Positions 11,010 to 24,384 of a stretch of DNA of 64,000 bases are shown here, in pieces (within the stretch, counting starts at the first letter, position 1; each line of letters opens with the position of its first letter). Source of the DNA: Leptidea sinapis (Eukaryota; Arthropoda; Insecta; Lepidoptera; Pieridae); assembly GCF_905404315.1 (NCBI RefSeq), contig NC_066285.1:124001-188000 (forward strand), in the 5' to 3' direction. Under the pieces are notes generated by a model. That model did no database searches and was not told the DNA's origin. It saw only the letters and a list, made by a program, of their open reading frames with translations. Made by a program: the position numbers and the translations under genes.

Positions 11010-13128
11010 CATCTTGGATTTCAAAAATGATGATAGAATTGTTCTCTGCACCCTCGAGAACCTCGGACACGATATCCATATTGCTTAAATCATAATTTTG
11101 TGCGGCGGCCATCTTGGATTTGAAAACTGATCACCAAATCGTTCTCTGCAACCTCGAGAATCTCGGACACGATATCCATATTGCTGAAATCATAATTTTG
11201 TGCGGCGGCCATCTTGGATTTCAAAAATGATCACAAAATCGTTCTGTGCACTCTCGAGAACCTTGGATACGATACCCATATTTTTGTGATCATAATCTTG
11301 CACGGCGGCCATCTCGGACTTAAAAATGATCCCAAAATTATTTTCTGCACCCTCGAGAACCTCAGATACGATATACATATTGCTGAAAACATTATTGTTT
11401 GCGGCAGCCCTATTGGAAAACTGATCACCAAATCGTTCTCTTCACCCTCGAGAATCTCGGACACGATATCCATATTGCTGAAATCATAATTTTGTGCGGC
11501 GGCCATCTTTGATTTGAAAACTAATCACAAAATCGATCTCTGCACCCTCGAGAACCTCGGATACGATACCCATATTTTTGTGATCATAATCTTGCACGGC
11601 GGCCATCTCGGATTTTAAAATAATCCCAAAATTATTTTCTGAACCCTCTAGAACCTCGGATACGATATCCATAATGTAGTTATCATAATTTTGAGCGGCG
11701 GCCATCTTGGATTTCAAAAATGATCACAAAATCGTTCTGTGCACTCTCGAGAACCTTGGATACGATACCCATATTTTTGTGATTATAATCTTGCACGGCG
11801 GCCATCTCGGACTTAAAAATGATCCCAAAATTATTTTCTGCTTCCTCGAGAACCTCAGATACGATATACATATTGCTGAAAACATTATTGTTTGCGGCAG
11901 CCCTATTGGAAAACTGATCACCAAATCGTTCTCTTCACCCTCGAGAATCTCGGACACGATATCCATATTGCTGAAATCATAATTTTGTGCGGCGGCCATC
12001 TTTGATTTGAAAACTAATCACAAAATCGATCTCTGCACCCTCGAGAACCTCGGATACGATACCCATATTTTTGTGATCATAATCTTGCACGGCGGCCATC
12101 TCGGATTTAAAAATGATCACAGAATTGTTCTCTGCACCCTCGAGAACCTCGGACACGATATCCATATTGCTTAAATAATTATTTTGTGCGGCGGCTATCT
12201 TGGATTTGAAAAATGATCACCAAATCGTTCTCTGAACCCTCGAGAATCTTGGACACGATATCCATATTGCTGAAATCATAATTTTGTGCGGCGGCCATCT
12301 TTGATTTGAAAAATGATCACAAAATCGTTCTCAGCACCCTCGAGAACCTCTGATACGATACCCATCATGTAGTTATCATACTTTTGAGCGGCGTCCATCT
12401 TCGATTTGAAAAATGATCACATTATCGTTCTGTGCACTCTCGAGAACTTCGGATACGATACCCATATTTTTGTGATCATAATCTTGCACGGCGGCCATCT
12501 CGGATTTAAAAATGATCCCAAAATTATTTTCTGCACCCTCGAGAACCTCAGACACGATATCCATATTGCAGAAAACATTATTGTTTGCGGCAGCCCTCTT
12601 GGATTTCAAAAATGATCACAGAATTGTTCTCTGCACCCTCGAGAACATCGGACACGATATCCATATTGCTAAAATCATAATTTTGTGCGGCGGCCATATT
12701 GGATTTGAAAAATGATCACCAAATCGTTATCTTCAACCTCGAGAATCTCGGACACGATATCCATATTGCTGAAATCATAATTTTGTGCGGCGGCCATCTT
12801 GGATTTGAAAAATGATCACAAATTCGTTCTCAGCATCCTCGAGAACCTCTGATAAGATATCCATAATGTAGTTATCATACTTTTGAGCGGCGGCCATCTT
12901 CGATTTGAACAATGATCACAAAATCGTTCTCTGCACCCTCGAGAACCTCGGATACGATACCCATATTTTTGTGATCATAATCTTGCACGGCGGCCCTCTC
13001 GAATTTAAAAATGATCCCAAAATTATTTTCTGCACCCTCGAGAACCTCAGACACGATATCCGTATTGCTGAAAACATTACTGTTTGCGGCAGCCCTCTTG
13101 TTTTTCAAAAATGATCACAGAATTGTTC
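11010..13128 (+). repeat. Third copy of 4352-6470 / 15282-17400
   Basis: About 2.1 kb lies at an offset of 6658 bp from 4352-6470 and 4272 bp from 15282-17400. It starts with the rare ATGATGATAGAATTG (near 11027) and contains two 493-bp subunits and two pentamers in the same order. It shares GTGATTATAATC and CTGCTTCCTCG (near 11780-11843) with 16051-16115. The first copy reads GTGATCAAAATC and CTGCTCCCTCG, so 11010 and 15282 are the closer pair at these sites. Confidence 0.86.
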
Positions 13129-13228
13129 TCTGCACCCTCGAGAACCTCGGACACGATATCCATATTGCTGAAATCATTATTTTGTGCGGCGGCCATCTTG
13201 GATTTGAAAACTGATCACCAAATCGTTC

Positions 13229-16200
13229 TCTGCACCCTCGAGAATCTCGGACACGATATCCATATTGCTGAAATCATAATTTTGTGCGGCGGCCATCTTT
13301 GATTTGAAAAATAATCACAAAATCGTTCTCTGCACCCTCGAGAACCTCGGATACGATATCCATAATGAAGTTATCATAATTTTGAGCGGCGGCCATCTTG
13401 GATTTCAAAAATGATCACAAAATCGTTCTGTGCACTCTCGAGAACCTTGGATACGATACCCATATTTTTGTGATCATAATCTTGCAGGGCGGCCATCTCG
13501 GACTTAAAAATGATCCCAAAATTATTTTCTGCAACCTCGAGAACCTCAGATACGATATACATATTGCTGAAAACATTATTGTTTGCGGCAGCCCTCTTGG
13601 AAAACTGATTACCAAATCGTTCTCTTCACCCTCGAGAATCTCGGACACGATATCCATATTGCTGAAATCATAATTTTGTGCGGCGGCCATCTTTGATTTG
13701 AAAACTAATCACAAAATCGATCTCTGCACCCTCGAGAACCTCGGATACGATACCCATATTTTTGTGATCATAATCTTGCACGGCGGCCATCTCGGATTTA
13801 AAAATGATCTCAAAAATATTTAATGCACCCTCGAGAACCTCAGACACGATATCCATATTGCAGAAAACATTATTCTTTGCGGCAGCCCTCTTGGATTTCA
13901 AAAATGATCACAGAATTGTTCTCTGCACCCTCGAGAACCTCGGACACGATATCCATATTGCTAAAATCATAATTTTGTGCGGTGGCCATCTTGGATTTCA
14001 AAAATGATCACAGAATTGTTCTCTGCACCCTCGAGAACCTCGGACACGATATCCATATTGCTGAAATCATAATTTTGTGCGGCGGCCATCTTGGATTTAA
14101 AAAATGATCACAAAATCGTTCTCAGCACCCTCGAGAACCTCGGATACGATACCCATATTTTTGTGATCATAGTCTTGCACGGCGGCCATCTCGGATTTAA
14201 AAATGATCTCAAAAATATTTAATGCACCCTCGAGAACCTCAGACACGATATCCATATTGCAGAAAACATTATTCTTTGCGGCAGCCCTCTTGGATTTCAA
14301 AAATGATCACAGAATTGTTCTCTGCACCCTCGAGAACCTCTGACACGATATCCATATTTCTGAAAACATTATTATTTGCGGCAGCCCTCTTGGATTTCAA
14401 AAATGATCACAGAATTGTTCTCTGCACCCTCGAGAACCTCGGACACAATATCCATATTGCTGAAAACATTATTGTTTGCGGCAGCCCTCTTGGATTTCAA
14501 AAATTATTACAGAATTGTTCTCAGCACCCTCGAGAACCTCGGACACGATATCAATATTGCTAAAATCATAATTTGGTGCGGCGGCCATCTTGGATTTGAA
14601 AAATGATCACCAAATCGTTCTCTGCACCCTCGAGAATCTTGGACGCGATATCCATATTGCTGAAATCATAATTTTGTGTGGCGGCCATCTTGGATTTGAA
14701 AAATGATCACAAAATCGATCTCTGCACCCTCGAGAACCTCGGATACGATACCCATATTTTTGTGATCATGATCTTGCACGGCGGCCATCTCGGATTTGAA
14801 AATGATCCCAAAATTATTTACTGCAACCTCGAGAACCTCAGACGCGATATCCATATTGCTGAAAACATAATTGTTTGCGGCAGCCCTCTTGAATTTCAAA
14901 AATGATCACAGAATTGTTCTCTGCACCCTCGAGAACCTCGGACACGATATTCATATTGCTAAAATCATAATTTTGCGGCAGCCCTCTTGAATTTCAAAAA
15001 TGATCACAGAATTGTTCTCTTCACCCTCGAGAATCTCGGACACGATATCCATATTGCTGAAATCATAATTTTGTGCGGCGGCCATCTTTGATTTGAAAAC
15101 TAATCACAAAATCGATCTCTGCACCCTCGAGAACCTCGGATACGATACCCATATTTTTGTGATCATAATCTTGCACGGCGGCCATCTCGGATTTATAAAT
15201 GATCTCAAAATTATTTTCTGCACCCTCGAGAACCTCAGACACAATATCCATATTGCAGAAAACATTATTCTTTGCGGCAGCCCTCTTGGATTTCAAAAAT
15301 GATGATAGAATTGTTCTCTGCACCCTCGAGAACCTCGGACACGATATCCATATTGCTTAAATCATAATTTTGTGCGGCGGCCATCTTGGATTTGAAAACT
15401 GATCACCAAATCGTTCTCTGCAACCTCGAGAATCTCGGACACGATATCCATATTGCTGAAATCATAATTTTGTGCGGCGGCCATCTTGGATTTCAAAAAT
15501 GATCACAAAATCGTTCTGTGCACTCTCGAGAACCTTGGATACGATACCCATATTTTTGTGATCATAATCTTGCACGGCGGCCATCTCGGACTTAAAAATG
15601 ATCCCAAAATTATTTTCTGCACCCTCGAGAACCTGAGATACGATATACATATTGCTGAAAACATTATTGTTTGCGGCAGCCCTATTGGAAAACTGATCAC
15701 CAAATCGTTCTCTTCACCCTCGAGAATCTCGGACACGATATCCATATTGCTGAAATCATAATTTTGTGCGGCGGCCATCTTTGATTTGAAAACTAATCAC
15801 AAAATCGATCTCTGCACCCTCGAGAACCTCGGATACGATACCCATATTTTTGTGATCATAATCTTGCACGGCGAACATCTCGGATTTTAAAATGATCCAA
15901 AAATTATTTTCTGAACCCTCTAGAACCTCGGATACGATATCCATAATGTAGTTATCATAATTTTGAGCGGCGGCCATCTTGGATTTCAAAAATGATCACA
16001 AAATCGTTCTGTGCACTCTCGAGAACCTTGGATACGATACCCATATTTTTGTGATTATAATCTTGCACGGCGGCCATCTCGGACTTAAAAATGATCCCAA
16101 AATTATTTTCTGCTTCCTCGAGAACCTCAGATACGATATACATATTGCTGAAAACATTATTGTTTGCGGCAGCCCTATTGGAAAACTGATCACCAAATCG

Positions 16201-18287
16201 TTCTCTTCACCCTCGAGAATCTCGGACACGATATCCATATTGCTGAAATCATAATTTTGTGCGGCGGCCATCTTTGATTTGAAAACTAATCACAAAATCG
16301 ATCTCTGCACCCTCGAGAACCTCGGATACGATAACCATATTTTTGTGATCATAATCTTGCACGGCGGCCATCTCGGATTTAAAAATGATCACAGAATTGT
16401 TCTCTGCACCCTCGAGAACCTCGGACACGATATTCATATTGCTTAAATAATTATTTTGTGCGGCGGCCATCTTGGATTTGAAAAATGATCACCAAATCGT
16501 TCTCTGAACCCTCGAGAATCTTGGACACGATATCCATATTGCTGAAATCATAATTTTGTGCGGCGGCCATCTTTGATTTGAAAAATGATCACAAAATCGT
16601 TCTCAGCACCCTCGAGAACCTCTGATACGATACCCATCATGTAGTTATCATACTTTTGAGCGGCGTCCATCTTCGATTTGAAAAATGATCACATTATCGT
16701 TCTGTGCATTCTCGAGAACTTCGGATACGATACCCATATTTTTGTGATCATAATCTTGCACGGCGGCCATCTCGGATTTAAAAATGATCCCAAAATTATT
16801 TTCTGCACCCTCGAGAACCTCAGACACGATATCCATATTGCAGAAAACATTATTGTTTGCGGCAGCCCTCTTTGATTTCAAAAATGATCACAGAATTGTT
16901 CTCTGCACCCTCGAGAACATCGGACACGATATCCATATTGCTAAAATCATAATTTTGTGCGGCGGCCATATTGGATTTGAAAAATGATCACCAAATCGTT
17001 ATCTTCAACCTCGAGAATCTCGGACACGATATCCATATTGCTGAAATCATAATTTTGTGCGGCGGCCATCTTGGATTTGAAAAATGATCACAAAATCGTT
17101 CTCAGCATCCTCGAGAACCTCTGATACGATATCCATAATGTAGTTATCATACTTTTGAGCGGCGGCCATCTTCGATTTGAACAATGATCACAAAATCGTT
17201 CTGTGCACCCTCGAGAACCTCGGATACGATACCCATATTTTTGTGATCATAATCTTGCACGGCGGCCCTCTCGAATTTAAAAATGATCCCAAAATTATTT
17301 TCTGCACCCTCGAGAACCTCAGACACGATATCCGTATTGCTGAAAACATTACTGTTTGCGGCAGCCCTCTTGTTTTTCAAAAATGATCACAGAATTGTTC
17401 TCTGCGTCCTCGAGAACCTCGGACACGATATCCATATTTCTGAAATCATAATTTTGTGCGGCGGCCATCTTGAATTTGAAAAATGATCACAAAATCGTTG
17501 TCAGCTTACTCGAGAAGCTCTGATACGATATTCATAATGTAGTTATCATACTTTTGAGCGGCGGCCATCTTGGATTTGAAAAATGATCCTAAATCGTTCT
17601 CAGCACCCTCGAGACCCTCTGATACGATTTCCATAATGTAGTTATCATAATTTTGGGCGAGGGCCATCTTGGATTTCAAAAATGATCACAAAATCGTCCT
17701 GTGCACTCTCGAGAACCTAGGATACGATACCCATATTTTTGTGATCATAATCTTGCACGGCGACCCTCTCGGATTCAAAAATAATCCCAAAATTATTTTC
17801 TGCACCCTCGAGAACCCAGACACGATATCCATATTGCTGAAAACATTATTGTTTGCGGCAGCCCTCTTGTATTTCAAAAATGATCACAGAATTGTTCTGT
17901 GCACCCTCGAGAACCTCAGACACGATATCCATATTGCAGAAAACATTATTGTTTGCGGCAGCCCTCTTGGATTTCAAAAATAATCACAGAATTGTTCTCT
18001 GCGTCCTCGAGAACCTCGAATACGATATCCATATTGCTAAAATCTTAATTTTGTGCGGCGGCCATCTTGGATTTGAAAAATGATCACCAAGTCGTTCTCC
18101 GCACCCTCGAGAATCTCGTACACGATATCCATATTGCTGAAATCATAATTTTGTGCGGGGGCCATCTTGGATTTGAAAAATGATCACTAAATCGTTCTCA
18201 GCATCCTCAAGAACCTCTGATACGATATCCATAATGTAGTTATCATACTTTTGAGCGGCGGCCATCTTCGATTTGAACAATGATCAC
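13229..18287 (+). repeat. Large segmental duplication, right copy (~5.06 kb)
   Basis: Colinear with 1900-7357 except for 399 bp missing at about 14460, where a monomer begins as E (ACACAATATCCATATTGC) and continues as D (TGAAAACATTATTG). The join falls inside shared sequence, as expected for an unequal exchange that removed four monomers here, or that added four to the left copy. The block ends at about 18287 next to the 18380 duplication. Confidence 0.87.
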
Positions 18288-18379
18288 AAAATCGTTCTCA
18301 GCATCCTCAAGAACCTCTGATACGATATCCATAATGTAGTTATCATACTTTTGAGCGGCGGCCATCTTCGATATGAACA

Positions 18380-18976
18380 ATGATCACAAAATCGTTCTGT
18401 GCACTCTAGAGAACCTCGGATACGATACCCATAATTTTGTGATCATAATCTTGCACGGCAACCCTCTCGGATTCAAAAATAATCCTAAAATTATTTTCTG
18501 CACCCTCGAGAACCCAGATACGATATCCATATTGCTGAAAACATTATTGTTTGCGGCAGCCCTCTTGGATTTCAAAAATGATCACAGAATTGTTCTCTGC
18601 ACCCTCGAGAACCTCAGACACGATATCCATATTGCAGAAAACATTATTGTTTGCGGCAGCCCTCTTGGATTTCAAAACTGATCACAGAATTGTTCTCTGC
18701 ATCCTCGAGAACCTCGGACACGATATCCATATTGCTTAAATCATAATTTTGTGCGGCGGCCATCTTCGATTTGAACAATGATCACAAAATCGTTCTGTGC
18801 ACTCTCGAGAACCTCGGAAACGATACCCATATTTTTGTGATCATAATCTTGCACGACAGCCCTCTCGGATTTAAAAATGATCCCAAAATTATTTTCTGCA
18901 CCCTCGAGAACCTCAGACACGATATCCATATTGCTGAAAACATAACTGTTTGCGGCAGCCCTCTTGGATTTCAAAA
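18380..18976 (+). repeat. 597-bp tandem duplication, unit 1
   Basis: A six-monomer unit repeated immediately at an offset of 597 bp. It contains the rare GTGCACTCTAGAGAACC, which turns the XhoI site into an XbaI-like TCTAGA, and CATAATTTTGTGATC. Only small differences separate the units, for example GCACGACAGCC in unit 1 against GCGCGGCGGCC in unit 2. Confidence 0.88.
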
Positions 18977-19573
18977 ATGATCACAAAATCGTTCTGTGCA
19001 CTCTAGAGAACCTCGGATACGATACCCATAATTTTGTGATCATAATCTTGCACGGCAACCCTCTCGGATTCAAAAATAATCCTAAAATTATTTTCTGCAC
19101 CCTCGAGAACCCGGACACGATATCCATATTGCTGAAAACATTATTGTTTGCGGCAGCCCTCTTGGATTTCAAAAATGATCACAGAATTGTTCTCTGCACC
19201 CTCGAGAACCTCAGACACGATATCCATATTGCAGAAAACATTATTGTTTGCGGCAGCCCTCTTGGATTTCAAAACTGATCACAGAAATGTTCTCTGCATC
19301 CTCGAGAACCTCGGACACGATATCCATATTGCTTAAATCATAATTTTGTGCGGCGGCCATCTTCGATTTGAACAATGATCACAAAATCGTTCTGTGCACT
19401 CTCGAGAACCTCGGAAACGATACCCATATTTTTGTGATCATAATCTTGCGCGGCGGCCCTCTCGGATTTAAAAATGATCCCAAAATTATTTTCTGCACCC
19501 TCGAGAACCTCAGACACGATATCCATATTGCTGAAAACATAACTGTTTGCGGCAGCCCTCTTGGATTTCAAAA
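18977..19573 (+). repeat. 597-bp tandem duplication, unit 2
   Basis: Second unit of the tandem pair, ending near 19573 where class E sequence with CTCGATAACC follows. A short part of this unit (from about 19407) is also the start of the block copied at 24385. Confidence 0.88.
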
Positions 19574-20178
19574 ATGATCACAGAATTGTTCTCTGCACCC
19601 TCGATAACCTCGGACACGATATCCATATTTTTGAAATCATAATTTTGTGCGGCAGCCCTCTTGGATTTCAAAAATGATCACAGAATTGTTCTCTGCACCC
19701 TCGAGAACCTTGGAAAGGATATCCATATTGCTAAAATCTTTATTTTGTGCGGCGGCCATCTTGGATTTGAAAAATGATCACCAAATCGTTCTCTGCACCC
19801 TCGAGAACCTCTGATACGATATCCATAATGTATCTATCATACTTTTGAGCGGCGGCCATCTTCGATTTGAACAATGATCACAAAATCGTTCTGTGCACCG
19901 TCGAGAACCTCGGATACGATACCCATATTTTTGTGATCATAAATTTGCACGGCGGCACTCTCGAATTTAAAAATGATCCCAAAATTATTTTCTGCACCCT
20001 CGAGAACCTCAGAAACGATATCCATATTGCTGAAAACATTACTGTTTGCGGCAGCCCTCTTGGATTTCAAAAATGATCACAGAATTGTTCTCTGCACCCT
20101 CGAGAACCTCGGACACGATATCCATATTGCTAAAATCATAATTTTGTGCGGCGGCCATCTTGGATTTGAAAACTGAAC
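19407..20178 (+). repeat. Segment duplicated at 24385-25156
   Basis: About 770 bp repeated at an offset of 4978 bp (close to ten pentamers). Shared rare variants are TTGCGCGGCGGCCC, CATATTTTTGAAATC, GGAAAGGATATCC and AATGTATCTATCATAC. The copies part where 20178 continues ACACCAAATCG and 25156 continues TCACAGAATTA. Confidence 0.86.
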
Positions 20179-20400
20179 ACCAAATCGTTCTCTGCAACCT
20201 CGAGAATCTCAGACACGATATCCATATTGCTGAAATCATAATTTTGTGCGGCGGCCATCTTGGATTTCAAAAATGATCACAAAATCGTTCTGTGCACTCT
20301 CGAGAACCTCGGATATTATACCCATATTTTTGTAATCATAATCTTGCACGGTGGCCATTTCGGATTTAAAAATGATCACAGAATTGTTCTCTGCACCCTC

Positions 20401-21058
20401 GAGAACCTTGGACACAATATCCACATTGCTAAAAATCATAATTTTGTGCGGCGGCCATCTTGGATTTGAAAAATGATCACCGAATCGTTCTCTGCACCTT
20501 CGAGAATCTCGGACACGATATCCATATTGCTGAAATCATAATTTTGTGCGGCGGCCATCTTTGATTTGAAAAATGATCACAAAATCGTTCTCAGCACCCT
20601 CGAGAACCTCTGATACGATACCCATCATGTAGTTATCATACTTTTGAGCGGCGGCCATCTTCGATTTGAAAAATGATCACAAAATCGTTCTGTGCACTCT
20701 CGAGAACCTCGGATACGATACCCATATTTTTGTGATCATAATCTTGCACGGCGGCCATCTCGGATTTAAAAATGATCACAAAATTATTTTCTGCACCCTC
20801 GAGAACCTCAGACACGATATCCATATTGCAGAAAACATTATTCTTTGCGGCAGCCCTCTTGGATTTCAAAAATGATGACAGAATTGTTCTCTGCACCATC
20901 GAGAACCTCGGACACGATAACTATATTGCTTAAATCATAATTTTGTGCGGCGGCCATCTTGGATTTGAAAACTGATCACCAAATCATTCTCTGCAACCTC
21001 GAGAATCTCGGACACGATATCCATATTGCTGAAATCATAATTTTGTGCGGCGGCCATC
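20401..21058 (+). repeat. Segment duplicated at 25380-26037
   Basis: Offset of 4979 bp. Shared rare variants are GCTAAAAATCATAATT, TCACCGAATCG and CACCTTCGAGAATC. Differences include GATCACAAAATTATT at 20777 against GATCTCAAAATTATT at 25756. After 26037 the copies are less alike and then separate near 26330. Confidence 0.8.
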
Positions 21059-21504
21059 TTGGAATTCAAAAATGATCACAAAATCGTTCTGTGCACTCTC
21101 GAGAACCTCGGATACGATACCCATATTTTTGTAATCATAATCTTGCACGGCGGCCATCTCGGACTTAAAAGTGATCCCAAAATTATTTTCTGCACCCTCG
21201 AGAACCTCAGATACGATATAAATATTGCTGAAAACATTATTGTTTGCAGCAGCCCTCTTGGAAAACTGATTACCAAATCGTTCTCTGCACCCTCGAGAAT
21301 CTCGGACACGATATCCATATTGCTGAAATCATAATTTTGTGCGGCGGTCATCTTGGATTTGAAAAATGGTCACAGAATTGTTCTCCGCACCCTCGAGAAT
21401 CTCGGACACGATAATCATATTGCTGAAATCATAATTTTGTGCGGTGGCCATCTTGGATTTGAAAAATGATCACAAAATCGTTCTCAGCACCCTCGAGAAC
21501 CTCT

Positions 21505-22991
21505 GATACGATACCCATAATGTAGTTATCATAATTTTGAGCGGCGACCATCTTGGATTACAAAAATGATCACAAAATCGTTCTGTGCACTCTCGGGAAC
21601 CTCGGATACGATACCCATATTTTTGTAATCATAATATTGCATGGCGGCCATCTCGGATTTAAAAATGATTCCAAAATTATTTTCTGCACCCTCGAGACTC
21701 TCAGACACGATATCCATATTGCAGAAGACATTTTTGTTTTTGGCAGCCCTCTTGGATTTCAAAAATGATGACAAAATTTTTCTCTGCACCCTCGAGAACC
21801 TCGGACACGATAACTATATTGCTTAAATCTTAATTTTGTGCGGCTGCCATCTTGTATTTGAAAACTGATCACCAAATCGTTCTCTGCAACCTCGAGAATC
21901 TCGGACACGATATCCATATTGCTGAAATCATAATTTTGTGCGGCGGCCATCTTGGAATTCAAAAATGATCACAAAATCGTTCTGTGCACTCTCGAGAACC
22001 TCGGATACGATACCCATATTTTTGTAATCATAATCTTGCACGGCGGCCATCTCGGACTTAAAAGTGATCCCAAAATTATTTTCTGCACCCTCGAGAACCT
22101 CAGATACGATATACATATTGCTGAAAACATTATTGTTTGCAGCAGCCCTCTTGGAAAACTGATTACTAAATCGTACTCTGCACCCTCGAAAATCTCGGAC
22201 ACGATATCCATATTGCAGAAAACATTATTCTTTGCGGCAGCCCTCATGGATTTCAAAAATGATCACAGAATTGTTCTCTGCACCCTCGAGAACCTCGGAC
22301 ACGATATCCATATTGCTAAAATCATAATTTTGTGCGGTGGCCATCTTGGATTTCAAAAATGATCACAGAATTGTTCTCTGCACCCTCGAGAACCTCGGAC
22401 ACGATATCCATATTGCTAAAATCATAATTTTGTGCGGCAGCCATCTTGGATTTGAAAAATGATCACCAAATTGTTCTCTGCACCCTCGAGAATCTTGGAC
22501 GCGATATCCATATTGCTGAAATCATAATTTTGTGCGGCGGCCATCTTGGATTTAAAAAATGATCACAAAATCGTTCTCAGCACCCTCGAGAACCTCGGAT
22601 ACGATACCCATATTTTTGTGATCATAGTCTTGCACGGCGGCCATCTCGGATTTAAAAATGATCCCAAAATTATTTTCTGCACCCTCGAGAACCTCTGACA
22701 CGATATCCATATTGCTGAAAACATTATTGTTTGCGGCAGCCCTCTTGGATTTCAAAAATGATCACAGAATTATTCTCTGCACCCTCGAGAACCTCGGACA
22801 CAATATCCATATTGCAAAAATCATAATTTTGTGCGGTGGCCATCTTGGATTTGAAAAATGGTCACAGAATTGTTCTCCGCACCCTCGAGAATCTCGGACA
22901 CGATAATCATATTGCTGAAATCATAATTTTGTGCGGTGGCCATATTGGATTTGAAAAATGATCACAAAATCGTTCTCAGCACCCTCGAGAA
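21505..22991 (+). repeat. Segment duplicated at 26483-27969
   Basis: About 1.49 kb repeated at an offset of 4978 bp. Shared rare variants are CTCTCGGGAACCTC, AATATTGCATGGC, CTCGAGACTCTCAGAC, AGAAGACATTTTTG and TCATGGATTTC. The copies part at about 22991 and 27969, where one continues CCTCTGATACG and the other TCTTGGACGCG. Confidence 0.87.
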
Positions 22992-24384
22992 CCTCTGATA
23001 CGATATCCATAATGTAGTTATCATACTTTTGAGCGGCGGCCATCTTCGATTTGAAAAATGATCACAAAATCGTTCTGTGCACTCTCGAGAACCTCGGATA
23101 CGAAACCCATATTTTTGTGATAATAATCTTGCACGGCGGCCATCTCGGATTTAAAAATGATCCCAAAATTATTTTCTGCACCCTCGAGAACCTCTGACAC
23201 GATATTCATATTGCTGAAAACATTATTGTTTGCGGCAGCCCTCTTGGATTTCAAAAATTATTACAGAATTGTTCTCAGCACCCTCGAGAACCTCGGACAC
23301 GATATCCATATTGCTAAAATCATAATTTTGTGCGGCGGCCATCTTGGATGTGAAAAATGATCACCAAATCGTTCTCTGCACCCTCGAGAATCTTGGACGC
23401 GATATCCATATTGCTGAAATCATTATTTTGTGTGGCGGCCATCTTGGATTTGAAAAATGATCACAAAATCGATCTCTGCACCCTCGAGAACCTAGGATAC
23501 GATACCCATATTTTTGTGATCATGATCTTGCACGGCGGCCATCTCGGATTTGAAAATGATCCCAAGATTATTTACTGCACCCTCGAGAACCTCAGACGCG
23601 ATATCCATATTGCTGAAAACATAATTGTTTGCGGCAGCCCTCTTGAATTTCAAAAATGATCACAGAATTGTTCTCTGCACCCTCGAGAACCTCGGACACG
23701 ATATTCATATTGCTAAAATCATAATTTTGCGGCAGCCCTCTTGAATTTCAAAAATGATCACAGAATTGTTCTCTTCACCCTCGAGAATCTCGGACACGAT
23801 ATCCATATTGCTGAAATCATAATTTTGTGCGGCGGCCATCTTTGATTTGAAAACTAATCACAAAATCGATCTCTGCACCCTCGAGAACTTCGGATACGAT
23901 ACCCATATTTTTGTGATCATAATCTTGCACGGCGGCCATCTCGGATTTAAAAATGATCTCAAAAATATTTAATGCACCCTCGAGAACCTCAGACACGATA
24001 TCCATATTGCAGAAAACATTATTCTTTGCGGCAGCCCTCTTGGATATCAAAAATGATCACAGAATTGTTCTCTGCACCCTCGAGAACCTCGGACACGATA
24101 TCCATATTGCTAAAATCATAATTTTGTGCGGTGGCCATCTTGGAATCCAAAAATGATCACAGAATTGTTCTCTGCACCCTCGAGAACCTCGGACACGATA
24201 TCCATATTGCTAAAATCATAATTTTGTGCGGCAGCCATCTTGGATTTGAAAAATGATCACCAAATTGTTCTCTGCACCCTCGAGAATCTTGGACGCGATA
24301 TCCATATTGCTGAAATCATAATTTTGTGCGGCGGCCATCTTGGATTTAAAAAATGATCACAAAATCGTTCTCAGCACCCTCGAG

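Noticed and set aside
20497..20512. CENP-B box (pattern TTCGNNNNANNCGGG)
   Set aside because: TTCGAGAATCTCGGA near 20497 fits only in part, with at least two mismatches in the essential bases. The usual monomer reads CTCGAG here and fits worse.
21636..21652. Inverted monomer signalled by ATGGCGGCCAT
   Set aside because: GCATGGCGGCCAT is a C-to-T change of the common GCACGGCGGCCAT in a class C monomer. The flanks are in the usual orientation.
21952..22362. 136-codon plus-strand ORF (and a similar one at 26930-27340) as a protein gene
   Set aside because: It is built from four satellite monomers. The frame stays open only because of one- to five-base length differences between monomers (the 99-bp D and the 95-bp short A). 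Overlapping ORFs exist on the opposite strand and no known domain is visible.
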